The notes: generated by a model from the letters alone, not told the origin. Shown: positions 27,170 through 36,474, counted from the first letter of the stretch. The stretch is DNA of 36,474 nucleotides from Haematobacter missouriensis (GCF_000740775.1 NZ_JFGS01000025.1:1-36474); one strand, 5' to 3'. Made by a program: numbers and translations.

Positions 27170-27529
27170 TCAGAACTTCAGGCCGCCCTCGCGGGCCGCA
27201 TCGGCAAGCGCCTTGATCTTGCCGTGAAACAGGAAACCACCGCGGTCGAAGTAAACTTCTTCCACACCGGCTTTCTTGGCCCGCTCGGCAATCGCTGCGC
27301 CGATCTTGCCCGCTGCTTCGACGTTGTTCTTGCCGACCAGTCCAAGATCCTTTTCGAGGGTCGAGGCAGCCGCCACGGTCACGCCCTTCGCGTCGTCGAT
27401 CAGCTGAACGCTGATATTCTTCGACGAGCGGTGAACCGACAGGCGCAGGCGCCCGTTGGCCTGGGCCCGCAGTTTGTTCCGGACGCGCAGGCGGCGCTTC
27501 AGGAACAGCTCTCGCTTTGTGTTCGCCAT
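27170..27529 (-). CDS. rplR: 50S ribosomal protein L18
   Basis: A 119-residue 5S rRNA-binding protein of the central protuberance. [30 protein letters not shown] at the N-terminal half is the family pattern (shown in part: [14 protein letters not shown]), and the C-terminus reads [20 protein letters not shown]. Length matches E. coli L18 (117). It starts 11 bases after rplF. Confidence 0.98.
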   Translation of the reverse strand: MANTKRELFLKRRLRVRNKLRAQANGRLRLSVHRSSKNISVQLIDDAKGVTVAAASTLEKDLGLVGKNNVEAAGKIGAAIAERAKKAGVEEVYFDRGGFLFHGKIKALADAAREGGLKF

Positions 27530-27540
27530 CTGTTGCGTCC

Positions 27541-28074
27541 TTACTTCTTCTTGCCTTCCTTACGGAAGATGTACTCGTCTTTGTACTTGATCCCCTTGCC
27601 CTTGTAGGGCTCCGGGGAACGCCATTCGCGGATATTGGCCGCGACCTGACCGACGAGCTGCTGATCCATGCCTTCGACAACGATCTCCGTCTGCTTCGGA
27701 GCGGTGATCGTCACGCCTTGCGGCACTTCGAAGTTCACTTCGTGGCTGTAGCCCAGCGAGAGCTTCAGGACGTTGCCGGTCATCGCGGCGCGGTAACCCA
27801 CACCGTTGATCTCCAGCTCCTTCTTGAAGCCCGTCGTTACGCCCTGCACCAGGTTCGAAACCATCGTGCGGGACATACCCCACTGCGCACGCGCCCGTTT
27901 GGACAGGCCGCGCGGCTGGACTTTCACCAGGTTGTCTTCGACCGTGATCGACACATCATCGGTCGCGGTGAAGCTGCGCGTGCCCTTCGGGCCCTTCACT
28001 TCGATCGTCTGACCGGAAACGGAGGCGGTGACCCCCTTCGGCAGCTCGACCGGTTTTTTCCCAATACGAGACAT
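27541..28074 (-). CDS. rplF: 50S ribosomal protein L6
   Basis: A 177-residue protein near the factor-binding site. [15 protein letters not shown] is the conserved start; two similar domains follow, the second ending with [20 protein letters not shown], a family signature. Length equals the E. coli protein. It lies 10 bases after rpsH. Confidence 0.98.
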   Translation of the reverse strand: MSRIGKKPVELPKGVTASVSGQTIEVKGPKGTRSFTATDDVSITVEDNLVKVQPRGLSKRARAQWGMSRTMVSNLVQGVTTGFKKELEINGVGYRAAMTGNVLKLSLGYSHEVNFEVPQGVTITAPKQTEIVVEGMDQQLVGQVAANIREWRSPEPYKGKGIKYKDEYIFRKEGKKK

Positions 28075-28084
28075 TGCCTACTCC

Positions 28085-28483
28085 TCAGAACACAGTGCAG
28101 AGCACTTCGCCGCCAACATTGGCGGTGCGCGCAGCCGTATCCGACATCACACCCTTGGGCGTCGAGACGATCGAAACGCCCAGGCCATTACGCGGAGACG
28201 GCAGATCGTTCACCGCCATGTACACCCGCCGACCCGGCTTCGACACCCGCTTCAGTTCACGGATGACCGGGGTGCCCTCGAAGTACTTCAGGCTGATCAC
28301 GAGTTCGTCGAGACCTTTCTCGGTCTTCGCGCGCTCATAACCGCGGATGTAACCTTCGTCGCGGAGCACGTCGAGCACCCAAGCGCGGAGCTTGGAGGCG
28401 GGCGTGTTAACGGTGGATTTGCCACGCATCTGCGCGTTGCGGATACGGGTCAGCATATCGCCGATAGGATCGTTCACAGACAT
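28085..28483 (-). CDS. rpsH: 30S ribosomal protein S8
   Basis: A 132-residue 16S rRNA-binding protein. [18 protein letters not shown] and the C-terminal [26 protein letters not shown] are diagnostic. In E. coli S8 represses the spc operon by binding its mRNA at rplE; whether that happens here is not visible. Ten bases separate it from rpsN. Confidence 0.98.
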   Translation of the reverse strand: MSVNDPIGDMLTRIRNAQMRGKSTVNTPASKLRAWVLDVLRDEGYIRGYERAKTEKGLDELVISLKYFEGTPVIRELKRVSKPGRRVYMAVNDLPSPRNGLGVSIVSTPKGVMSDTAARTANVGGEVLCTVF

Positions 28484-28493
28484 CGCGACCTCC

Positions 28494-28799
28494 TTACCAG
28501 CTCGATTTCACCATGCCCGGGATCTGGCCGAAGGAGGCCAGCTCACGGAGCATGATCCGGGACATTTTCAACTTGCGGTAGTAGGCCCTCGGGCGACCCG
28601 TCAGCTCGCAACGGTTGTGAAGCCGCGTGGCCGAGGAGTTGCGCGGAAGTTCCGCAAGTTTCAACGAAGCCTTGAAGCGCTGCTCCATCGGCAGCTCCTC
28701 ATTGGCGATGACGGTCTTCAGAGCCGCGCGCTTGCTGGCGTATTGCGCCACCAGCTTCTCGCGCTTCTTCTGACGTTCGACCATGGATTTCTTGGCCAT
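28494..28799 (-). CDS. rpsN: 30S ribosomal protein S14, zinc-independent form
   Basis: A 101-residue head protein. [17 protein letters not shown] and [19 protein letters not shown] are diagnostic. The single cysteine and full length identify the long, zinc-free form found in most Proteobacteria rather than the short zinc-ribbon form. It follows rplE after 22 bases. Confidence 0.98.
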   Translation of the reverse strand: MAKKSMVERQKKREKLVAQYASKRAALKTVIANEELPMEQRFKASLKLAELPRNSSATRLHNRCELTGRPRAYYRKLKMSRIMLRELASFGQIPGMVKSSW

Positions 28800-28821
28800 G
28801 TGTTTCAGTCTCCTCGCGCGA

Positions 28822-29382
28822 TCAGCTGTTGAAGGGCATGCTGAATTGCTTCAGCAGCGCCTTCGCTTCCGCGTCGGTCGCCGCGGTGGTGCAGATGATG
28901 ATGTCCATGCCGAGAACCTCATCGACCTTGTCGAAGTTGATCTCGGGGAACACGATGTGCTCCTTCAGGCCCATGGCGTAGTTGCCACGGCCGTCGAAGG
29001 ACGAACCCTTGACGCCGCGGAAGTCGCGAACGCGGGGAAGCGCGATCGTGATCAGGCGGTCGAGGAATTCATACATCCGGTCGCCACGGAGGGTCACCTT
29101 GGTGCCGAGCGGCATTTCCTCACGGACGCGGAAGCCAGCGATCGACTTCTTGGCATGCGTGACGACAGCCTTCTGACCGGCGATGAGCGACAGCTCCTCG
29201 GCGGCCTGCTTGACCTTCTTGGTGTCCTTGACCGCTTCGCCGACGCCCATATTCAGCACGATCTTGTCGAGCCGAGGAATCTGCATGTCGTTCTTGTAGG
29301 AGAATTCCTCCTTCAGAGCGGCACGCACCGTTTCCTTGTAGAGCGTCTTGAGGCGCGGGGTGTAGTTCGCAGCGTCAAGCAT
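28822..29382 (-). CDS. rplE: 50S ribosomal protein L5
   Basis: A 186-residue 5S rRNA-binding protein. [35 protein letters not shown] and the C-terminal [20 protein letters not shown] are typical. The ATG shares one base with the rplX stop (TGATG), so translation is probably coupled. Length is slightly above the E. coli 179. Confidence 0.98.
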   Translation of the reverse strand: MLDAANYTPRLKTLYKETVRAALKEEFSYKNDMQIPRLDKIVLNMGVGEAVKDTKKVKQAAEELSLIAGQKAVVTHAKKSIAGFRVREEMPLGTKVTLRGDRMYEFLDRLITIALPRVRDFRGVKGSSFDGRGNYAMGLKEHIVFPEINFDKVDEVLGMDIIICTTAATDAEAKALLKQFSMPFNS

Positions 29383-29687
29383 CAGATCGCCTCCCCGGTG
29401 GTCTTGGCGAAGCGCACCTTCTTGCCGTCTTCAAAGCGGAAGCCGACGCGGGTAGCCTTGCCGTTGGTGTCCAGCAGCGCGAGGTTGGAGAGCTGGATCG
29501 GAGCCGCCTTCGGGATCCGGCCGCCCTGGCTTGCCTGCGACTGGCGGGTGTGGCGGATGACGATATTCACGCCATCGACAACAGCTTTGTTCTCCTTCGG
29601 GAGAACCTGGGTGATCTCACCCTGCTTGCCCTTGTCCTTGCCGGTGAGCACGACGACCTTGTCGCCCTTTTTCAGCTTGGCGGCCAT
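29382..29687 (-). CDS. rplX: 50S ribosomal protein L24
   Basis: A 101-residue assembly-initiating protein with a KOW motif near the N-terminus ([20 protein letters not shown]). GTG at 29690 is in frame, but GGAGG spacing favours the ATG at 29687, which overlaps the rplN stop by one base (TGATG). The stop in turn overlaps rplE. Confidence 0.97.
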   Translation of the reverse strand: MAAKLKKGDKVVVLTGKDKGKQGEITQVLPKENKAVVDGVNIVIRHTRQSQASQGGRIPKAAPIQLSNLALLDTNGKATRVGFRFEDGKKVRFAKTTGEAI

Positions 29688-30055
29688 CACAGCACCTCCG
29701 GCGCGAGGCTGATGATTTTCATGAAGTTCTTCGCGCGAAGCTCACGCACCACCGGTCCGAAGATACGCGTCCCGACCGGTTCACCCTGGTTGTTCAGGAT
29801 GACGGCCGCGTTGCGGTCGAAACGGATGGAGGTGCCGTCTTCACGGCGGACTTCCTTGGCGGTGCGAACGACGACGGCCTTGCGAACGTCACCTTTCTTC
29901 ACGCGACCGCGCGGAATGGCTTCCTTGACCGACACCACGATGATGTCGCCCACGGAGGCATACCGCCGATGCGAGCCGCCCAGAACCTTGATGCACTGCA
30001 CCCGGCGAGCGCCGGAGTTATCAGCGACATCCAGATTGGTCTGCATCTGGATCAT
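29687..30055 (-). CDS. rplN: 50S ribosomal protein L14
   Basis: A 122-residue protein at the subunit interface. [40 protein letters not shown] and the C-terminal [12 protein letters not shown] are diagnostic; length matches E. coli (123). A 64-base gap separates it from rpsQ, with nothing clear in it. Confidence 0.98.
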   Translation of the reverse strand: MIQMQTNLDVADNSGARRVQCIKVLGGSHRRYASVGDIIVVSVKEAIPRGRVKKGDVRKAVVVRTAKEVRREDGTSIRFDRNAAVILNNQGEPVGTRIFGPVVRELRAKNFMKIISLAPEVL

Positions 30056-30119
30056 TGGGTTACTCCCGACCTTTGGGGACGGTTATCAGCCGCCGCCCCA
30101 GGGTTTCGATGTATCTGGC

Positions 30120-30359
30120 TCAGGCCTGAGCGTCGCTCACGACCGTCCAGCGTTTCGTCTTCGAAATCGGCGCGCATTCCTCGATACGAACGCTGTCGCC
30201 GACCTTGAACTGGTTCTCCGCGTCATGGGCGCGGTATTTCTTCGACTTCCGAACCGTCTTTTTCATCACGGGGTGCGTGAACCGGCGCTCGACCAGCACG
30301 GTGATCGTCTGATCGTTCTTGTCAGAGGTGACGGTGCCTTGCAGGATACGTTTGGGCAT
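30120..30359 (-). CDS. rpsQ: 30S ribosomal protein S17
   Basis: A 79-residue OB-fold protein binding 16S rRNA early in assembly. [39 protein letters not shown] and [15 protein letters not shown] are family patterns. It begins 10 bases after rpmC. Confidence 0.98.
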   Translation of the reverse strand: MPKRILQGTVTSDKNDQTITVLVERRFTHPVMKKTVRKSKKYRAHDAENQFKVGDSVRIEECAPISKTKRWTVVSDAQA

Positions 30360-30369
30360 CTCGTGATCC

Positions 30370-30573
30370 TCAGTTCGCCGCCGCGGCAGCGGCTTTCTGG
30401 TTCAGAATGGTCTTAACGCGCGCGGCGTCACGGCGGACCTGCCGGATGCGGGCGGTATTCTCGAGTTGGCCGGTCGCCTTCTGGAAACGGAGGTTAAACG
30501 CCTCCTTCTTCAGTGCGACCAGCTCGTCCCGGAGCTGGTCCGGGGTCTTGCTGCTAAGTTCTTGGGCGCTCAT
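30370..30573 (-). CDS. rpmC: 50S ribosomal protein L29
   Basis: A 67-residue helical protein at the tunnel exit. [20 protein letters not shown] and [20 protein letters not shown] are diagnostic; the tail is an alanine run. The frame is open far upstream, but the ATG at 30573 (GAAAGGAATAAGGCG before it) is the family start. Its usual neighbour rplP is separated from it by the hydrolase gene; 148 bases with a promoter-like pair precede it. Confidence 0.97.
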   Translation of the reverse strand: MSAQELSSKTPDQLRDELVALKKEAFNLRFQKATGQLENTARIRQVRRDAARVKTILNQKAAAAAAN

Positions 30574-30685
30574 CGCCTTATTCCTTTCACAATCACCGGA
30601 CGGCCCCTTCTGCAAGGGTGACCTGCAACCCGGTGGATCAATGAGGTACCGACGATTCCGGGAACCCCGGACTCGCGGATGCGGC

Positions 30686-30714
30686 TTCCTACAGGAAGAA
30701 GGCCGCGGGGGCAA
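30686..30714 (-). promoter_or_regulatory. Putative promoter for rpmC and downstream genes
   Basis: On the minus strand TTGCCC (30714-30709) and TAGGAA (30691-30686) are 17 bases apart, in the gap between the hydrolase stop and rpmC. The -10 overlaps a 14-base palindrome CTTCCTGTAGGAAG. A TCCGGG/CCCGGA hairpin follows in the leader. Needed logically if the terminator after rplP is efficient. Confidence 0.4.
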
Positions 30715-30721
30715 GGAAAAG

Positions 30722-31471
30722 TTATGCCAGCCGGTCCAGCATCGCCCGGATGGCGTGCGCGACGAGCCCCGACTGCTCCATATGCACCATGTGCCCGGCA
30801 TAAGGGATCAATGCCAACGCCGCACTAGGTATCGCCTCGGCGAGGGCAACCGTCTCCAGCCGGGAGACGAGTTCGTCCGCGTCACCGTTCAGGATCAGCA
30901 CCGGCAGCGCGATCCGCTCGATGCCCACCGGGTAATTCCCCGGACCACCGTCCAGCCACAACGCCTTGACCAGATCGAAGAGCCGCTCGAAATCGGGCGC
31001 GGGGTTTTCCGCCTCATAGCTGGCGACATCTTCCGGGAATCGGTTGCGCCAGAATTCTGCGGTGAGCGGCAGGAAAAACTTCGCCGCGGCCTGTGGCGGA
31101 GGCGGCGCGACACTGCCGCCGATGCTCACAACCCCCGCCAACGACGGTCCGCGAGCCGCGAGCTCCAATGCGATCACACCACCATCGCTATGCCCGATGA
31201 CCAGGGGTCGCTCCAGCCCAAGCGCCGAGATCACCGCCGCGGCATCGTCGGCAAGGTGCTGGTAGGTGAGCCTGCCCTGCCCCAGCGAGGACGCGCCATG
31301 TCCGCGCGTATCCATCAGCAAACACCGCGCCTTTGGGAATTCCGCCGCCAGAGGCGCCATCTCCCGCAGCGCGCCGAGACCCCCGTGGAGGAACAGCATC
31401 GCCCTTCCCTCAGGAGCACCGCGCTCTGCGATATGCAGCAGCGCCCCGCCGGATGACACCCGATGTTCCAT
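30722..31471 (-). CDS. Alpha/beta-hydrolase embedded in the S10 operon
   Basis: A 249-residue alpha/beta-hydrolase. The oxyanion region is FLHGGLG, the nucleophile elbow GHSDGG gives Ser95, the acid is Asp199 in NGDADEL, and the catalytic His227 lies in YAGHMVHME, a complete triad. The cap region ([14 protein letters not shown] onward) does not identify a substrate; an esterase or related hydrolase is all that can be said. There is no signal peptide. The frame is open to 31516, but GGGGGG before the ATG at 31471 and family similarity fix the start there. It lies between rplP and rpmC, which are adjacent in most bacteria, and follows an intrinsic terminator. Confidence 0.85.
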   Translation of the reverse strand: MEHRVSSGGALLHIAERGAPEGRAMLFLHGGLGALREMAPLAAEFPKARCLLMDTRGHGASSLGQGRLTYQHLADDAAAVISALGLERPLVIGHSDGGVIALELAARGPSLAGVVSIGGSVAPPPPQAAAKFFLPLTAEFWRNRFPEDVASYEAENPAPDFERLFDLVKALWLDGGPGNYPVGIERIALPVLILNGDADELVSRLETVALAEAIPSAALALIPYAGHMVHMEQSGLVAHAIRAMLDRLA

Positions 31472-31485
31472 CAGCCCCCCAATGC

Positions 31486-31515
31486 AAAAGGCCCCCCGCT
31501 CGGGGAGGCCCTTCA
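31486..31515 (-). terminator. Intrinsic terminator after rplP
   Basis: On the minus strand GAAGGGCCTCCCC and GGGGGGCCTT form a GC-rich stem with one bulged G and one G-U pair, followed by TTTTGC, about 21 bases after the rplP stop. It ends six bases before the binding site of the hydrolase gene, so transcription of that gene requires readthrough. Confidence 0.7.
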
Positions 31516-31535
31516 CTTAATGCAGTGGCGGAGTC

Positions 31536-31949
31536 TTACCAGTCTTCGCGGGTGATAACCCGGGTCGTGACCGGAAGCTTCATCGCGCCGAGCCGAAGCG
31601 CCTCGCGGGCGATCGACTCGTTCACGCCGTCGATCTCGAACATGATCCGCCCGGGTTTAACGCGCGCGGCCCAGAAATCGACGGAGCCCTTACCTTTACC
31701 CATCCGCACTTCGGTCGGTTTCGAAGTGACCGGAACGTCCGGGAAAATCCGGATCCAGACCCGGCCCTGACGCTTCATGTGGCGGGTGATCGCGCGGCGG
31801 GCCGCTTCGATCTGGCGGGCGGTGACCCGCTCCGGCTCGGTCGCTTTCAGACCAAAGGACCCGAAGTTCAGCAGGAAGCCGCCCTTCGCCTCACCGTGGA
31901 TACGGCCCTTGTGCTGTTTGCGGAACTTCGTCCGTTTAGGTTGCAGCAT
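31536..31949 (-). CDS. rplP: 50S ribosomal protein L16
   Basis: A 137-residue protein at the A-site tRNA elbow. [39 protein letters not shown] and [16 protein letters not shown] are family signatures. Length is typical (136 in E. coli). It follows rpsC by 13 bases and is itself followed by a terminator. Confidence 0.98.
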   Translation of the reverse strand: MLQPKRTKFRKQHKGRIHGEAKGGFLLNFGSFGLKATEPERVTARQIEAARRAITRHMKRQGRVWIRIFPDVPVTSKPTEVRMGKGKGSVDFWAARVKPGRIMFEIDGVNESIAREALRLGAMKLPVTTRVITREDW

Positions 31950-31962
31950 CTCGTTCTACTCC

Positions 31963-32679
31963 TCAGCGGTCGCCACGCTCACGGCGCGGACCACGCGGCG
32001 CGGGACCATCCTGGGACTCGATCGCGCGGCGGTCATGCGCCTGCGGGTCGTGCTCCATGATCTCGCCTTTGAAGATCCACACCTTCACACCGATGATGCC
32101 GTAGGGCGTCATGGCTTCGGACGTCGCATAGTCGATATCAGCGCGCAGCGTGTGCAGCGGCACGCGGCCCTCGCGGTACCATTCGGTCCGCGCGATCTCC
32201 GCGCCACCGAGACGGCCCCCGACGTTCACGCGGATGCCGAGGGCACCCATGCGCATCGCGTTCTGCACGGCACGCTTCATGGCGCGACGGAAGGATACGC
32301 GACGCTCCATCTGCTGCGCGATCGACTCGGCCACCAGTTGCGCATCAAGCTCGGGCTTGCGCACTTCAACGATGTTGAGGTGCAGTTCGGACGCCGTGAA
32401 CTTCGAGAGCTTCTTGCGAAGCACTTCGATATCAGCGCCTTTCTTGCCGATGATAACGCCCGGACGGGCGGTATAGATCGTGACGCGGCACTTCTTGTGC
32501 GGACGCTCGATCACCACCTTGGAGATACCAGCGGCCTTGCACTCCTTGTGGATGAATTCCCGCATCTTGATGTCTTCAAGAAGCAGGTTGCCGTAGTCCT
32601 TGGTGTCGGCGAACCAGCGGCTGTCCCAGGTGCGGTTGACCTGGAGGCGCATCCCAATCGGGTTGACCTTCTGACCCAT
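31963..32679 (-). CDS. rpsC: 30S ribosomal protein S3
   Basis: A 238-residue protein at the mRNA entry tunnel. [20 protein letters not shown] is the conserved start. A KH domain follows with [12 protein letters not shown]; the C-terminal domain has [17 protein letters not shown] and [17 protein letters not shown]. The tail is Arg/Gly-rich. The ATG shares a base with the rplV stop (TAATG), so longer upstream frames are shadows. Confidence 0.98.
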   Translation of the reverse strand: MGQKVNPIGMRLQVNRTWDSRWFADTKDYGNLLLEDIKMREFIHKECKAAGISKVVIERPHKKCRVTIYTARPGVIIGKKGADIEVLRKKLSKFTASELHLNIVEVRKPELDAQLVAESIAQQMERRVSFRRAMKRAVQNAMRMGALGIRVNVGGRLGGAEIARTEWYREGRVPLHTLRADIDYATSEAMTPYGIIGVKVWIFKGEIMEHDPQAHDRRAIESQDGPAPRGPRRERGDR

Positions 32680-33059
32680 TACGCTTGCTCCTCGACTTGC
32701 CGCACCTTGATGGTCAGCTCGGAAAACGGTTTCACGATCTTGCCGAACCGGCCGCGGGCGCGCGGGCGGCCGCGTTTCATGACCATGTTCTTGCCGACGA
32801 AGGCTTCCGCGACGACCAGTTCGTCCACGTCGAGCCCGTGGTTGTTCTCGGCGTTTGCGATAGCCGACTGAAGACACTTACGCACGTCGATGGCGATGCG
32901 CTTGTGCGAGAAGGTGAGATCGGCCAGCGCCTTGTCCACCTTCTTGCCACGAATGAGCGCCGCGACGAGATTCAGTTTCTGCGGCGAGGTGCGAAGCATG
33001 CGCAGCTTCGCCATCGCCTCATTTTCCGCCACGCGGCGCGGATTCTTTTCCTGACCCAT
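32679..33059 (-). CDS. rplV: 50S ribosomal protein L22
   Basis: A 126-residue protein whose hairpin lines the exit tunnel. [20 protein letters not shown] and the C-terminal [20 protein letters not shown] loop region are diagnostic. It carries a short N-terminal extension ([17 protein letters not shown]) relative to E. coli. The stop overlaps the rpsC start by one base. Confidence 0.97.
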   Translation of the reverse strand: MGQEKNPRRVAENEAMAKLRMLRTSPQKLNLVAALIRGKKVDKALADLTFSHKRIAIDVRKCLQSAIANAENNHGLDVDELVVAEAFVGKNMVMKRGRPRARGRFGKIVKPFSELTIKVRQVEEQA

Positions 33060-33062
33060 GGC

Positions 33063-33341
33063 TTACTTCCTTTTGGCTTTCTTGTCGGCCGCGTGACCGT
33101 AGTAGGTCCGCGTCGGCGAGTATTCACCGAATTTCTGGCCGATCATCTCCTCGGTGACGTTCACCGGGATATGCTTCTGACCATTGTAGACACCGAAGGT
33201 CAGCCCCACGAACTGGGGAAGAATGGTCGAACGACGCGACCAGATCTTGATGACTTCCGACCGCCCGGATTCACGGGACTTCTCCGCCTTGCGAAGCACA
33301 TAGGCATCGACAAAGGGGCCTTTCCAAACAGAACGCGCCAT
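33063..33341 (-). CDS. rpsS: 30S ribosomal protein S19
   Basis: A 92-residue head protein. [20 protein letters not shown] and [19 protein letters not shown] followed by [16 protein letters not shown] are diagnostic. Length equals that of E. coli. Three bases separate it from rplV and rplB lies just upstream. Confidence 0.98.
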   Translation of the reverse strand: MARSVWKGPFVDAYVLRKAEKSRESGRSEVIKIWSRRSTILPQFVGLTFGVYNGQKHIPVNVTEEMIGQKFGEYSPTRTYYGHAADKKAKRK

Positions 33342-33344
33342 GGA

Positions 33345-34181
33345 TTACCGCCCCTTCTTCGCGTGACGCGAGCGGACGATATATTTGTCCGTCGCCTTGT
33401 TGCTGCGGGTCTTCTTACCCTTGGTGTCTTTGCCCCACGGCGTAACCGGGGTCCGGCCACCGGAGGTGCGGCCCTCACCACCACCATGCGGGTGGTCGAT
33501 CGGGTTCATCGCAACACCGCGGACCGACGGACGGATACCGAGGTGGCGGTTCCGACCGGCTTTACCGAGGTTTTGGTTCGAGTTGTCAGGGTTCGACACG
33601 GCGCCAACGGTGGCCATGCATTCCTGACGGACCATGCGCAGCTCGCCCGAGGAGAGGCGGATCTGGGCATAGCCGCCGTCCCGGCCGACGAACTGGGCAT
33701 AGGTGCCGGCGGCGCGCGCGATCTGACCGCCCTTGCCGGGCTTCAGTTCGACGTTGTGCACGATCGTGCCGAGCGGCATGCCGGAGAACGGCATCGCGTT
33801 ACCCGGCTTCACATCGGTCTTGGCGCCGGCCACGACCTTGTCACCCACGGCAAGACGCTGGGGCGCAAGGATATAGGCCTGTTCGCCGTCCTCATATTTA
33901 ACGAGCGCGATGAACGCGGTGCGGTTCGGGTCATATTCGATCCGCTCGACGACAGCCGCCACATCGAACTTCGTCCGCTTGAAGTCCACGATACGATAGA
34001 GACGCTTTGCGCCCCCGCCCTTGCGGCGCATCGTGATCCGTCCGGTGTTGTTCCGGCCGCCATTCTTCGTCAGACCCTCGGTGAGAGATTTGACGGGGCG
34101 TCCTTTCCAAAGCTCCGAACGGTCGATCAGAACCAGCCCACGCTGGCCAGGCGTCGTCGGCTTATACGACTTGAGTGCCAT
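33345..34181 (-). CDS. rplB: 50S ribosomal protein L2
   Basis: A 278-residue protein essential for peptidyl transfer and subunit joining. [20 protein letters not shown] is the family start, and [19 protein letters not shown] carries the conserved histidine near the peptidyl-transferase centre. The frame is open upstream to 34328 but the extension is non-homologous. A 180-base gap with a hairpin separates it from rplW. Confidence 0.98.
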   Translation of the reverse strand: MALKSYKPTTPGQRGLVLIDRSELWKGRPVKSLTEGLTKNGGRNNTGRITMRRKGGGAKRLYRIVDFKRTKFDVAAVVERIEYDPNRTAFIALVKYEDGEQAYILAPQRLAVGDKVVAGAKTDVKPGNAMPFSGMPLGTIVHNVELKPGKGGQIARAAGTYAQFVGRDGGYAQIRLSSGELRMVRQECMATVGAVSNPDNSNQNLGKAGRNRHLGIRPSVRGVAMNPIDHPHGGGEGRTSGGRTPVTPWGKDTKGKKTRSNKATDKYIVRSRHAKKGR

Positions 34182-34302
34182 GCTTTCTGTCTTCCGTCTG
34201 CTTGCGGGCGCGGCCGAATGCGTCGCCCGGGGGTTATAGGGCTCCGAAGATCCCCGCTGAGTGCACTTTCGGCAATGAAAGCTACGCTTCTGCTGAAAGC
34301 GC

Positions 34303-34328
34303 GTGGCCCCGGAAGAGTCCGGGGCCAC
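34303..34328 (-). terminator. Hairpin between rplW and rplB (possible partial terminator)
   Basis: Perfect 11-base arms GTGGCCCCGGA/TCCGGGGCCAC with a 4-base loop, 33 bases after the rplW stop; followed by CGCGCTTTC rather than a clean T run. In the rest of the 180-base gap a CTATAACC sequence resembles a -10 box but lacks a matching -35. Confidence 0.45.
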
Positions 34329-34361
34329 GAGATTCGTGCGGCTACGTATCAGACGCCCGGC

Positions 34362-34658
34362 TCAGAGGCCAGTGGAAACGTCGATCGTGTTGCCTTCTTC
34401 CAGCGTCACATAGGCCTTCTTGATGTCCGAGCGGACGCCGGTGCGGCCGCGGAACTTCTTGACCTTGCCTTTGGTGATGGTGGTGTTCACCGCCTTCACC
34501 TTGACGCCGAAGACCGTCTCGACGGCTTCCTTGATCTCGGGCTTGGACGCATCGCGCCGCACCTCGAAGACCACCGCATTCGCCTCGGAGGCGAGGGTCG
34601 CCTTCTCGGTGATGATCGGCTTGCGGATCACGTCGTAGTGTTCGGGTTTCACGCTCAT
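34362..34658 (-). CDS. rplW: 50S ribosomal protein L23
   Basis: A 98-residue tunnel-exit protein that docks trigger factor and [41 protein letters not shown] and [20 protein letters not shown] are diagnostic. Start and rplD stop overlap (ATGA). Confidence 0.98.
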   Translation of the reverse strand: MSVKPEHYDVIRKPIITEKATLASEANAVVFEVRRDASKPEIKEAVETVFGVKVKAVNTTITKGKVKKFRGRTGVRSDIKKAYVTLEEGNTIDVSTGL

Positions 34659-35275
34659 TTCAGGCGAGCCTCCAGAGCTTCGACACCCGCCTTCGTGATC
34701 ACGAGCGTGTCACGCTTCAGGATGTCATAGACGTTCGCCCCGATGGTCGGCAGAATATCGATGCCTTCGATGTTCCGCGCCGCCTTGGCGAAGTTCTCGT
34801 TGACCTCTGCGCCGTCGATGATGAGCACGCGCTTCCAGCCGAGATCCTTCGCGGCCTTGGCGAGTTGCGCGGTCTTGGCTTCCGCCAGCTCCGCGGAGTC
34901 GATCACCACCAGCTTGCCATCCTTCGCCTTCGCCGAAAGCGCGTGCTTGAGGCCAAGCGCGCGGAACTTCTTCGGCAGATCGAAGGCGTGGCTGCGGGGC
35001 GTCGGGCCCTTGTAGACACCACCGTGACGGAAGATCGGCGCCTTGCGGGAGCCGTGGCGTGCGCCACCGGTGCCCTTCTGGCGATAGATCTTCTTCGTCG
35101 AATACGACACGTCGGATTTACCCAGCACCGAGTGGGTGCCGGCCTGGGCCTTCGCCCGCTGCCAGTTCACCACCCGGTGAAGGATGTCGGCGCGGGGTTC
35201 CAGGCCGAAGATCTCGTCGGCGAGATCGATCGACCCGGCGGACCCGGCGTCCAGCTTGATCACGTCGAGTTTCAT
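34655..35275 (-). CDS. rplD: 50S ribosomal protein L4
   Basis: A 206-residue protein lining the exit tunnel; in E. coli it also represses the S10 operon by causing attenuation. [20 protein letters not shown] with [16 protein letters not shown] is the central signature loop. Start overlaps the rplC stop (ATGA). The leader of the S10 operon is largely outside the window, so autoregulation cannot be judged. Confidence 0.98.
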   Translation of the reverse strand: MKLDVIKLDAGSAGSIDLADEIFGLEPRADILHRVVNWQRAKAQAGTHSVLGKSDVSYSTKKIYRQKGTGGARHGSRKAPIFRHGGVYKGPTPRSHAFDLPKKFRALGLKHALSAKAKDGKLVVIDSAELAEAKTAQLAKAAKDLGWKRVLIIDGAEVNENFAKAARNIEGIDILPTIGANVYDILKRDTLVITKAGVEALEARLK

Positions 35276-36102
35276 TCCTCGTTCCCCTTCGAGTCAGAGG
35301 CCTTGGCTTCGATTTCGGCCGCCTCGATGGCAGCCTGCTCAGCCTCGGCCGCGGCCAGACGGGCGGCTTCCTCTTCGGCAGCCGCCGCAGCGGCAGCTTC
35401 CTCGGCAGCGCGACGCGCGGCCTCGGCATGCGACTTCAGCGCGGCCGGGAGAATGACATTCTCGGGTACCGGCTTCTTCACCGCGTCCTTCACCGTAACC
35501 CAGCCGCCAGCCGAACCCGGCACGGCGCCTTTGACCATGATGAGGCCACGCTCACTGTCGGTCCTGATGACCTGCAGGTTCTGCGTCGTCACCCGAACGG
35601 CACCGAGATGGCCCGCCATCTTCTTGCCCTTGAACACCTTGCCGGGGTCCTGGCACTGGCCGGTCGAACCGTGCGAACGGTGGCTGATCGACACGCCGTG
35701 AGAGGCGCGCAGACCACCGAAGTTGTGGCGTTTCATCGCACCGGCGAAACCTTTACCGATGGAGGTGCCGGCGATGTCCACGAACTGACCCGCGAAGTAG
35801 TGGTCAGCCGTGATCTCCTCGCCAACCTCGATCAGGTTGTCGGGGCTCACGCGGAATTCGGCCACCTTACGCTTCGGCGCCACATTCGCTTTCGCGAAAT
35901 GGCCCCGCATCGCGGCGGTCGTGCGTTTCGCCTTGGCCGCGCCAGCACCGAGTTGAACGGCGGTATAGCCGTCCTTGTCAGCGGTGCGCTGCGCCACGAC
36001 CTGAAGACCATCGAGTTGCAGAACCGTCACCGGAACCTGCTTCCCGTCCTCCAGGAACAGCCGGGTCATGCCCAGCTTCTTTGCGATCACTCCAGAGCGC
36101 AT
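35272..36102 (-). CDS. rplC: 50S ribosomal protein L3 with long C-terminal tail
   Basis: A 276-residue protein, against about 209 in E. coli. The L3 core ([15 protein letters not shown] ... [20 protein letters not shown] ... [17 protein letters not shown]) ends near residue 212. The last 60 or so residues are a helix-forming Ala/Glu-rich tail ([19 protein letters not shown] and onward) ending SKGNEE. Similar extensions are known in alphaproteobacterial L3, but length varies. The tail is negatively charged, unusual for an RNA-bound protein, and probably projects from the ribosome surface. Confidence 0.97.
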   Translation of the reverse strand: MRSGVIAKKLGMTRLFLEDGKQVPVTVLQLDGLQVVAQRTADKDGYTAVQLGAGAAKAKRTTAAMRGHFAKANVAPKRKVAEFRVSPDNLIEVGEEITADHYFAGQFVDIAGTSIGKGFAGAMKRHNFGGLRASHGVSISHRSHGSTGQCQDPGKVFKGKKMAGHLGAVRVTTQNLQVIRTDSERGLIMVKGAVPGSAGGWVTVKDAVKKPVPENVILPAALKSHAEAARRAAEEAAAAAAAEEEAARLAAAEAEQAAIEAAEIEAKASDSKGNEE

Positions 36103-36115
36103 CTTTCGTGCTCCC

Positions 36116-36424
36116 TCAAACCTTGATCTCGACGTCCACGCCGGCGGCGAGGTCGAGCTTCATCAGCGCGTCCACCGTCTGCGGGGTCGGGTCCACGATG
36201 TCGAGGAGCCGCTTGTGCGTGCGGATCTCCCACTGATCGCGGGATTTCTTGTCGATATGGGGCCCACGGAGAACCGTGAACTTTTCGATCTTGTTCGGCA
36301 GCGGGATCGGGCCCCGTACCGTTGCGCCGGTCCGCTTGGCCGTGTTCACGATTTCCTGCGTCGAGGCATCCAAGACGCGGTAATCGAAGGCCTTCAGCCG
36401 GATACGGATGTTCGTACCTTGCAT
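36116..36424 (-). CDS. rpsJ: 30S ribosomal protein S10 (NusE)
   Basis: A 102-residue protein of the 30S head that also acts in antitermination as Nus[35 protein letters not shown] and [14 protein letters not shown] are diagnostic. Two ATGs are possible; that at 36424 is favoured because GAGGGA lies six bases before it, while it nearly touches the ATG at 36430. First gene of the S10 cluster here. Confidence 0.98.
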   Translation of the reverse strand: MQGTNIRIRLKAFDYRVLDASTQEIVNTAKRTGATVRGPIPLPNKIEKFTVLRGPHIDKKSRDQWEIRTHKRLLDIVDPTPQTVDALMKLDLAAGVDVEIKV

Positions 36425-36444
36425 TTTCATTCCCTCAGGGTTGC

Positions 36445-36466
36445 GGGCGGGGGCGGTGCCCCGCCC
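36445..36466. other. GC hairpin upstream of rpsJ
   Basis: Arms GGGCGGGG (36445-36452) and CCCCGCCC (36459-36466) with a 6-base loop lie 21 bases before the rpsJ start, at the window edge. It may end the preceding gene (often tuf) or belong to the S10 leader; the flanking sequence needed to decide is missing. Confidence 0.35.
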
Positions 36467-36474
36467 TCAGCCTT

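Noticed and set aside
31472-31516. Longer start for the alpha/beta-hydrolase
   Set aside because: The added 15 codons are the rplP terminator hairpin; GGGGGG before the ATG at 31471 and the family start support the shorter form.
32685-34730. A 681-codon plus-strand frame opposite rplV, rpsS, rplB and rplW
   Set aside because: Lies wholly opposite conserved ribosomal genes; no motif or binding site supports it.

Overview
The window is 36.5 kb of high-GC chromosomal DNA carrying core genes of an alphaproteobacterium, most probably of the Rhodobacterales (Rhodobacter/Roseobacter relatives). The evidence is an FdVI-type [2Fe-2S] ferredoxin, the order yidC-MOSC-engB-argB, a BztABCD-type amino-acid transporter, the block Do protease-rarA-crcB-rluC-HAD-ATP12, a LuxI/LuxR pair of the kind common in this order, and an S10-spc-alpha ribosomal cluster with no rpmJ after secY. 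I see no rRNA, tRNA, CRISPR array, insertion sequence or phage gene, and no gene-free stretch longer than 300 bases.

Layout. 80-2298 (minus): ferredoxin, a YdcH-family small protein and an EnvZ-like histidine kinase. 2354-8803 (plus): an MBL-fold hydrolase, then yidC, MOSC protein, engB, argB, an iron-sulfur protein and a SixA-like phosphatase, the last three overlapping by 4 bases. 8825-13276 (minus): bztDCBA, a glutamate/aspartate-type ABC importer with a hairpin between the binding-protein gene and the first permease gene. 13485-19030 (minus): atp12, HAD phosphatase, rluC and crcB (overlapping start/stop codons), then rarA and a Do-like periplasmic protease.

19021-20657 holds an acyl-homoserine-lactone quorum-sensing locus. 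luxR and luxI read in the same direction into the protease. A 60-residue acidic small ORF of unknown function diverges from luxR across a 78-base gap containing a palindrome. The luxI frame is unusual: it lacks a stop after the family domain and runs on over the protease gene, which suggests a lost stop or a one-base frameshift.

20729-36424 (minus) is the ribosomal cluster, transcribed rpsJ rplC rplD rplW rplB rpsS rplV rpsC rplP [alpha/beta hydrolase] rpmC rpsQ rplN rplX rplE rpsN rpsH rplF rplR rpsE rpmD rplO secY adk rpsM rpsK rpoA rplQ. It is punctuated. A terminator follows rplP and a non-ribosomal hydrolase gene sits between rplP and rpmC. A terminator plus a good promoter lies between rpmD and rplO, and promoter-like -35/-10 pairs follow adk and rpoA. 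The cluster therefore looks like several transcription units rather than one operon. A strong intrinsic terminator after rplQ separates it from the quorum-sensing locus.

The strongest candidates for something new are the small divergent ORF with its palindrome beside luxR, the broken or extended luxI reading frame, and the hydrolase embedded in the S10 operon.
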